From Comamonadaceae bacterium (GTDB lineage: Bacteria; Pseudomonadota; Gammaproteobacteria; Burkholderiales; Burkholderiaceae_C), in assembly GCA_027484575.1 (NCBI GenBank), contig JAIXSQ010000001.1:62001-126000 (forward strand): a stretch of 64,000 bases of DNA. Direction: 5' to 3'. Below the pieces are notes generated by a model. That model did no database searches, was not told where the DNA came from, and saw nothing but the letters and a program-made list of their open reading frames with translations. The translations under genes and the position numbers were made by a program. This document shows positions 22,101 to 30,115 of the stretch, one piece after another; the stretch's first letter is position 1, and each line of letters opens with the position of its first letter.

Positions 22101-22402
22101 ATGCCGTTGTAGGCGGAGTTGCGGAACAGGTAGTTGGGCCGGCTGCCGTGGTTGGGGGGCGTGTCGTCGGCCCAGTCGGGCAGCGCTTCCAGGGCCATCG
22201 AGCCCGAGTCGTCGAGCACGAACAGGATGTTCGGCTTGATGTCCGTGGAGGAGGTGCCGCTGGAGTAGGTGGGCAGCGGCACGGTCGACAGGTCGGTCTG
22301 CGCCCCGACCGGCACCGTCACGGCCGCCGCCACGGCTGCTGCTGCGGCAGCCGCCAGCAGGCGCAGGTGGCGCCGGTCACATCGCGACATGGGCTTGGAC
22401 AT
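16109..22402 (-). CDS. pilY1: Type IV pilus tip adhesin PilY1, very large, with internal repeats
   Basis: A 2097-aa PilY1, against about 1160 aa in Pseudomonas aeruginosa. A signal peptide (1-35) is followed by a von Willebrand A domain with the metal site DDSGS at 64-68; the matching strand FTILSTDGYWNG occurs only near 515-525. Then comes a Gln-rich heptad tract (577-660), 13 cysteine-pair repeats (756-1184), a second VWA-type part, and a C-terminal quinoprotein-like beta-propeller starting about 1560 (MVYVGSNDGMLHAFDA). An acidic loop, DVNGDVGASGTD, near 1805 may bind calcium. It caps the pilus and modulates retraction. Its start overlaps pilX by 26 bp. Confidence 0.95.
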   Translation of the reverse strand: MSKPMSRCDRRHLRLLAAAAAAAVAAAVTVPVGAQTDLSTVPLPTYSSGTSSTDIKPNILFVLDDSGSMALEALPDWADDTPPNHGSRPNYLFRNSAYNGIYYNPAVTYLPPIRFNANGTRDVTTYPSQTGAGTATGADATTKPNWRAVKNDAYGVQSTGTANLTTGAYYWLSIPGEYCNSPALTNCVASSTPTATHAYPAPLRWCDSTALTNCRGLWSNTYNIPRAPAPRVATVTFANPSSAVVSGITVDGQQIMSAATAASSTDTAVASAVATAINNCALTQTGNCTTVGYQAYAIGTTVTIMAPGVISVSPSVATTGSVGVTSTAFARSVVPLTAWRRTNVNPSTDVVPGENLFVVITPTVNSYPYPGTATKAATRTDCAGTTCTYVEEMTNFANWYTYYRSRMQMMKTSTSRAFAVLDTDDDQLADRSRFRVGFLSINNNTGGDFVNLEQFNTAQKITWYSKLFAARPNNSTPLRAALSTAGRLYGGKLNGTTLNGSTVVDPLQFSCQRNFTILSTDGYWNGAGGVRLDGSTAIGNYDGTLPRPYFDGTVAQTQTRTSLLQQRDTVQVAQRGTLQRQTSQLQRRTSQLQTQTRAVQQRAVPVQEQVIPVQSRVVSLQEQVSGVQQRTVGTQQKLWGVQSRLSKLQTKTVQVQVKYLKQFRTNNNFGNTANWTVYQDYTNTSADCVDVLSGRNQTQCQVKASPVFVTIANNATCVDTAWIDCQTVDPGWTDATGACTPVAPLTAPNYRASTSCQYVMTQDWTNVGSCTIASANNTNLVARECQYGAASGFTDTGGSCTTVAKQTVTTNGTTWNQARDCQYTPTPGAWGNVGSCTIVARGTGTTINPATECQYGTAGAWTDLPGTCTPVTAQTSTANGQVWNTARACRYTPTPVAFATVASCQIVARGTTGTLSPATECQYAAAGTFTTVGGSCTPQAQQTSTANGTTWPTARNCQYATPGAWSSVASCTIDLRETSGTLNPARECQYDPAGFSAWADTSSTCTVAGQQSGTGNGAIYNTAVNCQYAPFTAWANAGSCTVANQSGGPSYTVTQAVACQTIITSSFANAPSCAVQAPDGTGASVQCQYAFAALAPTQVCTPTVQSGNFTNATVYQGCTTQVGSWNNVATCTPSATSTTYDANGVNTACQYTAWTGWSNASSCTPVPRSTSAPFTVAQARECQSLTSGGTANTLADVAAYYYNTDLRSDTATGADATGTCTGPVIAPATTANNLCTDNVPVIGRNVNTRQHMVTHGLALGAQGMMVYSPYQNSTSGQRVYIPDYWNQPSGDFYDVANGSLSSPSTGICPWQASGNCNWPTPSADSAANIDDLWHAAVNGLGSYFSAQDPASLADSLRAVLQEIIRVPRPGTAAAAATSNPNVTTADNFVFSSSYLSLDWYGELVMQRIGSDGRLGSQQWSAMQLLDCATTPWRANRAYAPGDVYNASNRCWVVETGYTSGTSFGDTDYAAAFRLTGTPVSRNILTVNASNSLVQFDWTNLDATQRAMFTEPAITFQSATAGLTQFCTVGSKCLSATAKTAAAGEALVNFLRGDRSNEGSLFRTRKRVLGDIVSSEARYVRAPLQSYADAGFSDYKATMATRTAMVYVGSNDGMLHAFDALTGTETWAFVPPAVLPEMYRLADVDYTSKRRYFVDGTPEVGDICPTAPTTACTGSQWRTILVGGLNLGGKAFYALDITNPASPRFLWQFTNANLGYSYSNPRITKLKSGRWVVIVASGYGVADGVGRLFVLDAATGALINTISNGVGTAAAESGLARITARAPTAVTNNTVEAVYGGDLLGNVWRFDVNGDVGASGTDAQLLVQLRGPAPGNAPQPITMRPTVTSISGRPVVMVGTGRYLGLTDLPTTDIQSIYAIKDTLGSSMLTTPRGSGSNFVQQTITDTVCPAGASTTVCSPNQVVRTATSNVVDWGTKNGWYVDLPIAGERAVTDQTLALGTLAFSTIVPQTSSSGGQSCTADQPPSAKSYLYYLNYETGGAIAGGNTVAGVFVADGVATRVSVFRNVDGTLRAITRISGLAPGAGVDGGTATTDSGNGNIRNCDSCIGTDMAGRDERQLLGNTGSSGSPQRRSWRILNGENN
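18851..20137 (-). repeat. Thirteen cysteine-pair repeats inside PilY1
   Basis: Residues 756-1184 hold 13 units of 28-38 residues. Each starts CQY (or variant) and has a second Cys 13-17 residues later in [WF]-x(3-5)-[GS]-[ST]-C-T. The cysteines at unit starts are at 756, 785, 821, 853, 889, 921, 957, 988, 1026, 1059, 1087, 1118 and 1149. Units alternate about 36 and 32 residues from 785 to 987, giving a 68-residue (about 204-nt) higher-order repeat. Confidence 0.88.
20423..20674 (-). repeat. Twelve uninterrupted heptad repeats inside PilY1
   Basis: Residues 577-660 are twelve 7-residue units with no gap. The consensus is x-[LV]-Q-x-[RQK]-x-x, for example TLQRQTS, PVQSRVV, GVQQRTV and KLQTKTV. 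Position 3 is Gln in all units, and hydrophobic or Thr residues fall at positions 2 and 6, the 3-4 spacing of a coiled coil. A less regular Q-rich stretch (555-576) precedes it. Confidence 0.85.
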
Positions 22403-23006
22403 AGCTTTCGGTCCTCCTGGGGCCGGTCACCCGGACGGTGATCCGGTAATAAACGCGGTTGCCGGAGCCTTGCACCTGCACCTCGTTGGAATCCTCGCCA
22501 CTGCCGGCGCCGGTGGCCTGGCCGGGCGTGGTGACGCAGTTGCCGCCGGCGTTGGAAGGCGCCGCGTTGGCGCACAGCCGGTGGATCACGTACTGGATGT
22601 CGTTGCCGTCGCCGTCGGACACGGCGGGCGCGGCGTTGGCGGCGAAGCGGTTGGCCCACAGCGTGGGCCAGTCCTTGCGGGCGGCGACGGCCGGGTCGGG
22701 GCTGTCGACCGCGCTCATGGTCGCGAAGTAGCTGTTGGTCTGGTCGTTGACGGCCAGCGCGTTGCCGGTGGACAGGGTCTGCAGCGTGGCCACCGCGGCC
22801 TCGACGCCGCGGTCGGACGTGCGGGTGGCCGCCTGCTGGAACGCGAGGTTGCCCGCCACCAGCGTGGTGGTGTCGACCGAGCGGATCATCGACAGGCCGG
22901 CCAGCGTGACCAGCACCAGCACGATCAACGCCATGACCAGCACCAGGCCCTCCTGGCGCCTGGCCAGGCGCACGCGCGGGGCGCGCAGCGGTCGATCCTT
23001 CAGCAT
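22377..23006 (-). CDS. pilX: Minor pilin PilX
   Basis: A 209-aa PilX-type minor pilin. The basic N-terminus (RLARRQEGLVLVMALIVLVLVTLAGLS...) places a prepilin-peptidase-like Gly before a hydrophobic helix, with the PilX feature of L rather than F after the Gly and no Glu at +5. The mature domain has two cysteines. The start at 23006 overlaps the pilW stop by 7 bp, and its end overlaps the pilY1 start by 26 bp. With PilV, PilW and PilY1 it forms the pilus tip complex. Confidence 0.88.
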   Translation of the reverse strand: MLKDRPLRAPRVRLARRQEGLVLVMALIVLVLVTLAGLSMIRSVDTTTLVAGNLAFQQAATRTSDRGVEAAVATLQTLSTGNALAVNDQTNSYFATMSAVDSPDPAVAARKDWPTLWANRFAANAAPAVSDGDGNDIQYVIHRLCANAAPSNAGGNCVTTPGQATGAGSGEDSNEVQVQGSGNRVYYRITVRVTGPRRTESYVQAHVAM

Positions 23007-24100
23007 GTTCCCCCCTGGTTGCCGGCCCAGATGACGTTGCGCATCGGCGTGACGGTCTCGTAGGTGCGGTAGCGGTAGCAGCGCCAATCGGTGCCGGGCA
23101 TGTTCAGCGGCACGCCCAGGGAACTGCCGGCCCACGTCGGTGCCAGCGCGTCGGTGGTGACCGACTGGCACACGCGCTCGCCGGAGGTGCTGTCGATCTG
23201 CGTCTCGAAGGCACTGCTGCGCGACACCACCGCGACCCGCACGCCGGTGATGCGGGCCCAGTTGCAGGTGGCGCCCGCGCCCGTGGCGGGGGTGGTCTGG
23301 TCCCACAGGTCCGCGGCGCCGTCCATGGTGCCTGCGTTGGTGTCGCGGCCGTAGAGGGCGCGCAGCGAGGGGATGTTGGGGCTGATCGACGTCCAGTTGG
23401 CGGCGTTGAAGGTGCCGCAGGCGGTGGTGCCGTTGCCCGCCATGAAGTCGCAGGTCTGCAGCGCCTGGTTGCGCACGATGTAGCCCACGAAGCGCGGATT
23501 GCGCCCCAGGTTGTGCAGCACCGTGGCCGAGGCCAGGGCCGCGCTGTTGGTGGTGACCTGCAGGGCGTCCACGGCGGTCACGCGCTGCAGGGCCAGTCCG
23601 CCGCCGGGGCAGGTGTCGGGCGTGGCGACCACCCAGTCGCCCACGCTGAAGGCAGCCGGTGACTGCACGACGTAGTTGGAGGCATTGACGCTGAGCACCG
23701 GGTTGCCCTCGGGCTGGCCGTTGTCGTTGCCGTAGGCCACGTACAGCCGGTCGGTGCTGGCGTCGGCGGTGGGCAGCAGGGTGCTGGCGGCCGGCAGGAT
23801 CAGCACCGGCGCGAGCGGGACCACGGCGCCGCCGGGCAGCGTCAGGTTGCAGCCCAGCAGCCGCGTGGCGTTCAGGCCGTAGCCGCCCTGCGAGAGGTCG
23901 CGCGTGAGCAGGTGCAGCATCACCGCGCCGTTGCTCAGGGCCTCGGTGCCGGAGGTGGTGGTGCGGTTGCGCTCCTCGGAATTGAGCAGCGTCTGCGTCA
24001 TGATCAGCACGCCGACCATGGCGATCAGCACGCCGACCAGCAGTTCGACCAGGGAGAAGCCGCCCTGCCGGCGGGACGGCGCGTGCGGGGCTGCAGTCAT
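23000..24100 (-). CDS. pilW: Minor pilin PilW
   Basis: A 366-aa PilW. The class III signal is RRQGGFSLVELLVGVLIAMVG, with cleavage after Gly and Glu at +5, followed by the pilin helix and a large globular domain. The start ATG at 24100 overlaps the pilV stop by 4 bp. Length and position between pilV and pilX fit PilW, which supports pilus assembly as part of the priming tip complex. Confidence 0.9.
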   Translation of the reverse strand: MTAAPHAPSRRQGGFSLVELLVGVLIAMVGVLIMTQTLLNSEERNRTTTSGTEALSNGAVMLHLLTRDLSQGGYGLNATRLLGCNLTLPGGAVVPLAPVLILPAASTLLPTADASTDRLYVAYGNDNGQPEGNPVLSVNASNYVVQSPAAFSVGDWVVATPDTCPGGGLALQRVTAVDALQVTTNSAALASATVLHNLGRNPRFVGYIVRNQALQTCDFMAGNGTTACGTFNAANWTSISPNIPSLRALYGRDTNAGTMDGAADLWDQTTPATGAGATCNWARITGVRVAVVSRSSAFETQIDSTSGERVCQSVTTDALAPTWAGSSLGVPLNMPGTDWRCYRYRTYETVTPMRNVIWAGNQGGTC

Positions 24101-24588
24101 TGGGTGATCCGTGCCGAGGTGACGTAGGTCCGCACGTCGCTGCCCGTCTCGGACGGCTGCTTCCAGCGGATGCGGATGGTGACCAGGCCCTCGCTGCCGG
24201 GTGCGTTGCTCACGTTGACCTGGGGTGGGTTCACGGTCTGGGAGACCTGCGGCAGCGTGGCCTGCACCTTGGCGAACCAGGCGCCGTAGCCCGGGCAGCC
24301 GGCGGTGGGAAAGCAGGTGTTGAACTGGGTGCGCAGCGTGTCGACGTTGCGGTTGCCGGCCCACATCTGGCCGATCAGTTCGTCCGCGAGCGCCGCGGCC
24401 TCGGTGCGGTAGCGCGCGTCGGTGGTCTGCTGCACCGCCAGCGCCTGCATGCCCATCACGCCCAGGACGCCGAACGTGAAGATCAGGATCGCGACCAGGG
24501 CTTCGAGCAGAAGCGCTCCGCGCTGGGCGCGGTGCGGCCGGTGGGGGAGGCGGGTGGGGTTGGTGCGGGCCATGGCTTGCGAGGGCAT
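24097..24588 (-). CDS. pilV: Minor pilin PilV
   Basis: A 163-aa PilV. The leader RAQRGALLLEALVAILIFTFGVLG has Gly before ALLLE (Glu +5), then a GLQ-like turn (GMQALAVQQTTDARYRTEAAALAD) typical of PilV. The ATG at 24588 touches the fimT stop (TGATG); a second in-frame ATG at 24573 is possible and would also leave a full leader. Confidence 0.9.
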   Translation of the reverse strand: MPSQAMARTNPTRLPHRPHRAQRGALLLEALVAILIFTFGVLGVMGMQALAVQQTTDARYRTEAAALADELIGQMWAGNRNVDTLRTQFNTCFPTAGCPGYGAWFAKVQATLPQVSQTVNPPQVNVSNAPGSEGLVTIRIRWKQPSETGSDVRTYVTSARITQ

Positions 24589-25169
24589 CAGCAGGCGCGG
24601 GGGGTGCCGGCGGTGGCGGCGGGGTCGCACATGCGCACCTGGCCGCCGGAGCTGACCACCACGCGCAGGCAGCGCATGGGGCCGGTGGGGGCACATTCGC
24701 CGCCGCTCGGGTTGGTGATGTTGATCCAGGCCACGTTGCCCCCCGGCAGGCTGCCCGCCGTGGTGCGGCCCAGGCCGTTGAACGTCAGCCGGTTGGTGAA
24801 GACGGGCGAGCTGGCCAGGGCGCCGGAGGAGGCGACCCGCTGCTCGGTGGCCACCACCGCGTTGGAGTCGCTGCCCACGCTGCGCTCGGCCAGGGTGCCC
24901 GTGCAGGCGCTCGCGGCGTCCTCGGTCTCGCAGGTCATCGTCCAGCCGCCGGCGGTGCCCAGGTTGAAGTTGATGTTGCGGTTGCGCCGCAGGGCTTCCG
25001 CGCGGGCGTTCTGCAGGCCGTCGAGCACCGATTCGGCGGCCGTGCGCAGCCGGGTGTTCTGGATCGCCGTGGTGAACGAGGGAACCGCCAGCCGCAGGAT
25101 CACCGCCAGCAGGGCGATGCCCACCAGCAGCTCGATGAGCGTGAAGCCGCGCAGGCGGTGCTGGGCCAT
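24588..25169 (-). CDS. GspH/FimT family pseudopilin
   Basis: A 193-aa pseudopilin. RGFTLIELLVGIALLAVILRLAVPSF is a strong class III leader, and LRTAAESVLDGLQNARAEALRRN is the GspH/FimT family core. Two cysteine pairs lie in the C-terminal half. The ATG at 25169 shares a base with the pilE stop. In P. aeruginosa the matching place is held by FimT/FimU, which belong to the minor pilin tip complex. Confidence 0.92.
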   Translation of the reverse strand: MAQHRLRGFTLIELLVGIALLAVILRLAVPSFTTAIQNTRLRTAAESVLDGLQNARAEALRRNRNINFNLGTAGGWTMTCETEDAASACTGTLAERSVGSDSNAVVATEQRVASSGALASSPVFTNRLTFNGLGRTTAGSLPGGNVAWINITNPSGGECAPTGPMRCLRVVVSSGGQVRMCDPAATAGTPRAC

Positions 25170-25591
25170 CAGCACTGGCCCCCGGAGCGCGTCACCCAGC
25201 AGCTGGCATTGCCGCTCCAGCCGCTGACGCCGGTGACCGTGCTGGCGCGCTGGTTGGCCTGGTTGATCGTGTAGACGAAACCGGCCATCGGGCCCTTGCC
25301 CGTGGCCGTGAGGGTGTACGTGGTGGTGTCCCCGACCCCGGTGAAGTCGAAGAACTGGCTGCTGCTGCCGTCGGCAACCGTCCCGGGCGCGCCGGCATAG
25401 GTGCGGTTGTCCTGGAAGAACTGCTCCATCTGCACCCGCTTGGTCGACAGCGTGGCGGTGGCCTCCGGGATGCGGCCGCGCAGCAGGTAGCTGGTGTACG
25501 CGGGCACGGCGACCGCCGCGAGGATGCCGATAATCGCGATGGTGATCATCAGCTCGATCAGCGTGAAACCGGAAGACTTGCGCAGTTGCAT
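25169..25591 (-). CDS. pilE: Type IV minor pilin PilE
   Basis: A 140-aa type IV pilin: [26 protein letters not shown] leader and helix, a short globular domain and a C-terminal disulfide pair (ASCW...GGQC). The length and the pattern [15 protein letters not shown] match PilE-type minor pilins rather than a major PilA, but pilin typing from sequence alone is uncertain. TGGAG five bases before the ATG serves as ribosome site. It is the first gene of the operon, whereas in P. aeruginosa pilE is last. Confidence 0.88.
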   Translation of the reverse strand: MQLRKSSGFTLIELMITIAIIGILAAVAVPAYTSYLLRGRIPEATATLSTKRVQMEQFFQDNRTYAGAPGTVADGSSSQFFDFTGVGDTTTYTLTATGKGPMAGFVYTINQANQRASTVTGVSGWSGNASCWVTRSGGQC

Positions 25592-25657
25592 CGGGACTCC
25601 AGACGGGCGTGCTGCCGGCGGGGTTCCGGCAGGGTGGCCGCAGGTTAGCCGTTGAGC

Positions 25658-26359
25658 ATGGCGACCCGGACCGGCCCGCGACAAGTGGCGGCAGCGACTC
25701 GACAAGTGGCTGCGAGGTCGTTGCATCCGGTGGCGCGGTGGCCGCTGGCCCTGGCCGGCGTGGCATCGCTGCTGCTGCACGCGGCGGTGTTCGTCTGGCT
25801 GCGCCCGCCGCAGCCCACGGCCCTGGCGGGCACCGGGAACACGGCGCCGCTGCAGGTGCAGCTGCTGCCGGTGCGTCCGCCCGCGGACGCCGATGTGGCC
25901 GCGAACGCGCCCGTGCCCGTGGAGCCGACCACGGCGGCCGCCGGGGCGGCGGCCGCGCCCGCTGCGCAGGCCACGCTGCCCGCGAACCTGCCGGCGGCCA
26001 TGCCCACCGCCACCGGTCCTTCGGCCCCACCGGCCGCATCGGCCGCCTCCCGCGCCGAAGCCCCCCTGCGCCTGCTGGCGGCCCCCGAGCTGCCGGGCGC
26101 CCGGCTGGCCGGCCTGACGGTGCCGGTGCGCCTGTGGGTCGGCGGCGGCGGGCGGGTGGAGCGCCTGGTCTTCGGCGCCAACGAGGCGCCCCCCGACGCC
26201 CTGCAGGCGCTGGGAGCGGCCCTTGCCGCCCTGCGGTTCGAGCCGCCGCGCGGCCCCGGCCAGCCGGCGGACAACGAACTGCGGCTGCGCCTGTGCTTCG
26301 GCGACGACGGGCTGCTGCAGGCCTCGGGTCCTGGCTGCTGGGACCCCGTCGTCCGCTGA
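25658..26359 (+). CDS. TonB-like periplasm-spanning protein
   Basis: A 233-aa protein not tied to a named family. One membrane helix lies near the N-terminus ([21 protein letters not shown]), followed by an Ala/Pro-rich linker of about 90 residues and a C-terminal domain with the TonB-type pattern [18 protein letters not shown]...[21 protein letters not shown]. An in-frame TTG lies six bases before the chosen ATG. It is divergent from pilE (66 bp apart) and precedes a pseudopilin gene. It could energise or scaffold an envelope machine, but no partner ExbBD genes are here. Confidence 0.75.
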   Translation: MATRTGPRQVAAATRQVAARSLHPVARWPLALAGVASLLLHAAVFVWLRPPQPTALAGTGNTAPLQVQLLPVRPPADADVAANAPVPVEPTTAAAGAAAAPAAQATLPANLPAAMPTATGPSAPPAASAASRAEAPLRLLAAPELPGARLAGLTVPVRLWVGGGGRVERLVFGANEAPPDALQALGAALAALRFEPPRGPGQPADNELRLRLCFGDDGLLQASGPGCWDPVVR

Positions 26360-26432
26360 CCGCAGGAGCCGCGGGCCAGGACTCCGCCAGTCGCCGGGTG
26401 CCACCGGAGCCGCCGCGCCGCCCAATCGCGCG

Positions 26433-26990
26433 GTGCGCGCGCCCGCCTGCTCCCGCGTCCACGGCCTGACCCTCGTCGAGGTGGTCGTCACGCTCGCCGT
26501 GCTCGGCCTGCTGCTGCGCCTGGGCGTGCCCTCGCTCTCGGGGCTCGGCCATGCGGTCACGCTGCGCCTGCTGGCCGACGACCTGCATGCCGACCTGCAG
26601 CTGGCGCGTTCGGTCGCCCTGCAGCGCAACGGCCGGGCGGTGGTGTGCAAGGCGGCGGGCGCGGCGTGCGTGACCGACGGCCGCTGGGACCAGGGCTGGG
26701 TGGTGTTCCACGATGCCGACGGCGACGGCCGCCTGGGCCCGGGCGAGGAGGTGGTGGGGCGGCGCAGCGCGCTGCCCGCCGGCTGGCGCCTGACCGGCAA
26801 CGCGCCGGTGGCGTCGTACGTGGCCTACGGCCCGGTGGGCACCACGCGGCTGGCCAACGGCGGCTTCCAGGCGGGCACGCTGACCGTGTGCCGGGCCTCG
26901 GCGGACGGCCCCGTGGAGGCGCGGCAGGTGGTGGTCAATGCGGCCGGCCGGCCGCGGTTGCAGGCCTTGCAGCTGCCGGCCTGCCCGTGA
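26433..26990 (+). CDS. GspH/FimT family pseudopilin (second copy)
   Basis: A 185-aa pseudopilin on the opposite strand from the main pilin operon. A GTG at 26433 gives a short leader of about 11 residues ending in HG before [23 protein letters not shown] (Glu +5). [27 protein letters not shown] is the GspH core. It is related to, but clearly diverged from, the gene at 24588. It starts 73 bp after the TonB-like gene and converges with nrdR. Confidence 0.85.
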   Translation: MRAPACSRVHGLTLVEVVVTLAVLGLLLRLGVPSLSGLGHAVTLRLLADDLHADLQLARSVALQRNGRAVVCKAAGAACVTDGRWDQGWVVFHDADGDGRLGPGEEVVGRRSALPAGWRLTGNAPVASYVAYGPVGTTRLANGGFQAGTLTVCRASADGPVEARQVVVNAAGRPRLQALQLPACP

Positions 26991-27002
26991 CGGGCCCGGC
27001 GG

Positions 27003-27452
27003 CTAGCGCCGGACTTCGTCGACGAGCGTCTTGAACTCGTCGATGTCCTCGAAGCTGCGGTACACGCTGGCAAAGCGCACGTAGGCCACCTTGTCCAGCT
27101 TCTTGAGCTCGCGCATCACCAGCTCGCCGATGCGGGTGCTGGGGATCTCGCGCACGCCCAGGTTGAGCAGCTTCTCCTCGATGCGCTCGATGGCGCCGTC
27201 GATCTGCTCGGTGCTGACCGGGCGCTTGCGCAGGGCCAGGTTCATCGAGGCCAGCAGCTTGGCGCGCTCGTACTCGATGCGCCGGCCGTCCTTCTTGACC
27301 ACGGTGGGGAAGGACAGGTCGGGCCGCTCGTAGGTGGTGAAGCGCTTCTCGCAGTGGGCGCACTGGCGCCGCCGGCGGATGAAGTTGCCGTCCTCGGCGA
27401 CGCGGGTCTCCACCACCTGGGTGTCGACGTTGCCGCAGAAGGGGCACTTCAT
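27003..27452 (-). CDS. nrdR: Transcriptional repressor NrdR
   Basis: A 149-aa NrdR. The N-terminal zinc ribbon (CPFC at 3-6, CAHC about residue 31) is followed by the ATP-cone domain with [24 protein letters not shown]. It represses ribonucleotide reductase genes when dATP is bound. It follows glyA by 14 bp, an arrangement common in Proteobacteria. Confidence 0.97.
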   Translation of the reverse strand: MKCPFCGNVDTQVVETRVAEDGNFIRRRRQCAHCEKRFTTYERPDLSFPTVVKKDGRRIEYERAKLLASMNLALRKRPVSTEQIDGAIERIEEKLLNLGVREIPSTRIGELVMRELKKLDKVAYVRFASVYRSFEDIDEFKTLVDEVRR

Positions 27453-27466
27453 CGCGCGTCGGCCGC

Positions 27467-28711
27467 TCAGCCGTAGACCGGGAAGCGGCTGGTCAGCGCG
27501 TGGACCTTGGCCCGCACGGCGGCGATGTTGGCCTCGTCGCGCGGGTTGTCCAGCACGTCGGCGATCAGGTGCGCGGTGGCGCGCGCCTCGTCTTCCTTGA
27601 AGCCGCGGGTGGTCATGGCAGGCGTGCCGATGCGCACGCCGCTGGTGACGAAGGGCTTCTCGGGATCGTTGGGGATCGCGTTCTTGTTGATGGTCATGTG
27701 GGCCTGGCCCAGCACCGCCTCGGCTTCCTTGCCGGTGATGCCCTTGGCGCGCAGGTCGACCAGCATGACGTGGCTCTCGGTGCGGCCGCTGACGATGCGC
27801 AGGCCGCGCGCGGTCAGGGTCTGGGCGATCACCTGGGCGTTCTTGACGACCTGTTCCTGGTACGCCTTGAAGCCGGGCTCCAGCGCCTCCTTGAAGGCCA
27901 CCGCCTTGGCCGCGATCACGTGCATCAGCGGGCCGCCCTGCAGGCCGGGGAAGATGGCGCTGTTGATCGCCTTCTCGTGCTCGGCCTTCATCAGGATCAG
28001 GCCACCGCGCGGGCCGCGCAGGCTCTTGTGGGTGGTGGAGGTCACCACGTCGGCATGCGGCACCGGGTTCGGGTAGACGCCGGCGGCGATCAGGCCGGCG
28101 TAGTGGGCCATGTCGACCATGAAGATCGCGCCGACCTCCTTGGCGATCCTGGCGAAGCGCTCGAAGTCGATCCGCAGGGCGTAGGCCGAGGCGCCGGCGA
28201 TGATCAGCTTGGGACGGCTCTCGCGTGCCTTGCGCTCCATGGCGTCGTAGTCGAGCGCCTCGTTGGCGTCCAGGCCGTAGGAGACCACGTTGAACCACTT
28301 GCCCGACATGTTCAGCGGCATGCCGTGGGTCAGGTGGCCGCCCTCGGCCAGGCTCATGCCCATGATGGTGTCGCCGGGCTTGAGGAAGGCGAGGAAGACG
28401 GCTTCGTTGGCCGAGGCGCCGCAGTGCGGCTGCACGTTGGCGGCGTCCGCGCCGAACAGGCGCTTGACGCGTTCGATGGCCAGCTGCTCGGCCACGTCGA
28501 CGTACTCGCAGCCGCCGTAGTAGCGCTTGCCGGGGTAGCCCTCGGCGTACTTGTTGGTCAGCTGGGTGCCCTGGGCGGCCATGACGGCCGGCGAGGCGTA
28601 GTTCTCGCTGGCGATCAGCTCGATGTGCTCTTCCTGGCGGCGGTTCTCCGCCTGGATGGCGGCCCACAGCTCGGGGTCGGTCTGGTCGATGAGATGGTTG
28701 CGCGGGTACAT
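27467..28711 (-). CDS. glyA: Serine hydroxymethyltransferase
   Basis: A 414-aa PLP enzyme converting serine and tetrahydrofolate to glycine and methylene-tetrahydrofolate. The PLP lysine lies in [16 protein letters not shown] near residue 227. [19 protein letters not shown] near the N-terminus is the family signature. Length matches E. coli GlyA (417). About 200 bp of non-coding DNA upstream separates it from the lytic transglycosylase gene; no glycine riboswitch is recognisable there. Confidence 0.98.
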   Translation of the reverse strand: MYPRNHLIDQTDPELWAAIQAENRRQEEHIELIASENYASPAVMAAQGTQLTNKYAEGYPGKRYYGGCEYVDVAEQLAIERVKRLFGADAANVQPHCGASANEAVFLAFLKPGDTIMGMSLAEGGHLTHGMPLNMSGKWFNVVSYGLDANEALDYDAMERKARESRPKLIIAGASAYALRIDFERFARIAKEVGAIFMVDMAHYAGLIAAGVYPNPVPHADVVTSTTHKSLRGPRGGLILMKAEHEKAINSAIFPGLQGGPLMHVIAAKAVAFKEALEPGFKAYQEQVVKNAQVIAQTLTARGLRIVSGRTESHVMLVDLRAKGITGKEAEAVLGQAHMTINKNAIPNDPEKPFVTSGVRIGTPAMTTRGFKEDEARATAHLIADVLDNPRDEANIAAVRAKVHALTSRFPVYG

Positions 28712-28911
28712 GCGGCAGTCCTGGATAGACGTGAGTCCCTGTGATGCACGAGGGCTGCCCAGGCGAACGGCGGAACGCCGGCGGTGCGGCGGCACGCTTC
28801 CCAGTGGTGTCCCACGTCAGCGCCGGCGGCCCGAAGGGCCCCGCGCCTATCGCCAGTCGCGTGCGGCAGCGAGTGTAGCCGACCGGGCAGGGCGCCCGTC
28901 CGGCCGGCCGG

Positions 28912-29727
28912 TCAGAGCCGGGCCAGCTTCTCGGGATCGGCCGGGGCGGCCGGCTCGGGGCCGGCGGCGGGCGCGACCGCGCGGATGGGCGCGGCGGGCG
29001 CGAACGGCACGTTCTTGCCGGCCGCCACCTGCTGCAGGCGGGCGTGCTCGGCCATGACCTTCTCGGCATAGCCGCCGTCGTCGGGCAGCATGGCCGCGCC
29101 GACGTAATGCTTGAGGCCGTCCTGCAGCGAGCCGGCGCGCTGGATGCATTCCTGCAGCACCTTGACGCCCACCCGCAGGTTGCTCACCGGGTCGAAGGCC
29201 GCCAGCTTGCCGCCGAACAGCGCGTACTTGTCGCTGTGCACGCCGGTCATCACCTGCATCAGGCCCTGGGCGCCCACGGGGCTCTGGGCGAACGGGTTGA
29301 AGCCGGACTCGACCGCCATGACCGCCAGGATCAGAGTGGGGTCGAGCTTGGCCTTGCGGCCGGCCTCGTAGGCCTCGGCCACCAGCGCCGACAGCGGCTC
29401 GGGGGCCACGCGGTACTTGCGGCTGAGCCAATAGGCGATGGCCGCCTGCTGCTTGGGCAGGTCGCCGGGGTTGGCTGCCGTGGCGCGGTCGATCGCGCTC
29501 AGCTCGGGCACCATGCCCAGGGCAGCCACCTGGCGTTCCTTGAGCCAGGTCATCAGGTGGGATTCACCCTCGTTGCGCAGGTCGGGCCGCGCGAACAGCA
29601 CGGCCAGGGCCAGCACCACGGCCACGCCCAGGAAGGCGAGCCCGTTGTGGGTGATCTCGAAGAAGCCATCGGCCACGTCGGAGGCAAACGTCCGCAAGGC
29701 CTGGGCCACACGTCCTGACGCTGTCAT
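28912..29727 (-). CDS. Lytic transglycosylase, membrane-anchored
   Basis: A 271-aa protein with one membrane helix (about residues 28-46), then a Slt-type lysozyme-like domain. The catalytic glutamate is in [16 protein letters not shown], followed by [11 protein letters not shown], the family's second motif. It cleaves peptidoglycan glycan strands with anhydro-muramic ends in the periplasm. The ATG at 29727 has AAAGGAG eight bases upstream and overlaps the stop of a 24-codon upstream reading frame. A sigma-70-like promoter lies about 200 bp upstream. Confidence 0.92.
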   Translation of the reverse strand: MTASGRVAQALRTFASDVADGFFEITHNGLAFLGVAVVLALAVLFARPDLRNEGESHLMTWLKERQVAALGMVPELSAIDRATAANPGDLPKQQAAIAYWLSRKYRVAPEPLSALVAEAYEAGRKAKLDPTLILAVMAVESGFNPFAQSPVGAQGLMQVMTGVHSDKYALFGGKLAAFDPVSNLRVGVKVLQECIQRAGSLQDGLKHYVGAAMLPDDGGYAEKVMAEHARLQQVAAGKNVPFAPAAPIRAVAPAAGPEPAAPADPEKLARL

Positions 29728-29798
29728 CGCACGCTCCTTTCTGACGCGCGGAGTCCTGCCGGGGTGGGGCGCTCGGTGTCGAGCGCCGCCAGCTCCAT
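29724..29798 (-). CDS. Short upstream reading frame coupled to the transglycosylase gene
   Basis: ATG at 29798 with GAGGAG four bases upstream opens a 24-codon frame (begins MELAALDTERP) whose TGA overlaps the transglycosylase ATG as ATGA. Its last codons overlap the downstream Shine-Dalgarno. This is the geometry of a translationally coupled leader peptide. There is no homology evidence, and a chance frame is possible in DNA this GC-rich. Confidence 0.4.
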   Translation of the reverse strand: MELAALDTERPTPAGLRASERSVR

Positions 29799-29935
29799 CA
29801 GGCTCCTCGTTTGGATTGGGTCGCCATCGCAATCGCCGTGGGCCTCTGTGGGGCCAGTGTCGCGGCGGTGCGACTTTGCCGGGTTCGGCAGCGGTTCGGG
29901 TGTTCAGTCGCCGGCTCCGGGGCCGGTCGGGGCGG

Positions 29936-29965
29936 ATTCTAGGCAGGCCTTTAATAACGAGTCAA
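29936..29965 (-). promoter_or_regulatory. Sigma-70-type promoter for the transglycosylase gene
   Basis: TTGACT, an 18-base AT-rich spacer, then TAGAAT on the minus strand. This is the best -35/-10 pair noticed in the window and lies in its most AT-rich stretch. The expected start is near 29929, giving a leader of about 200 nt before the transglycosylase ATG. Confidence 0.6.
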
Positions 29966-30115
29966 GAATAAAGAAACCCACTCTTATGCGCCAAGCAGCA
30001 TGTCCGGGCCGTCCGGGCCGCAGTTTCACCGCCAGATCGAGAACGCCGACGGATCGGCTTGTCAATGCGGCCGGGGCCATGGGGCTCCTTCGAGTGATTG
30101 AAAACGCGCATTGGC

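Noticed and set aside
14471..22441. A very long plus-strand open frame (over 2600 codons) opposite pilY1 and ribD
   Set aside because: It is the shadow of high-GC, repeat-rich pilY1; its translation is low-complexity Gly/Ala/Val/Arg with no domain pattern, while the minus-strand frame shows clear PilY1 domains.
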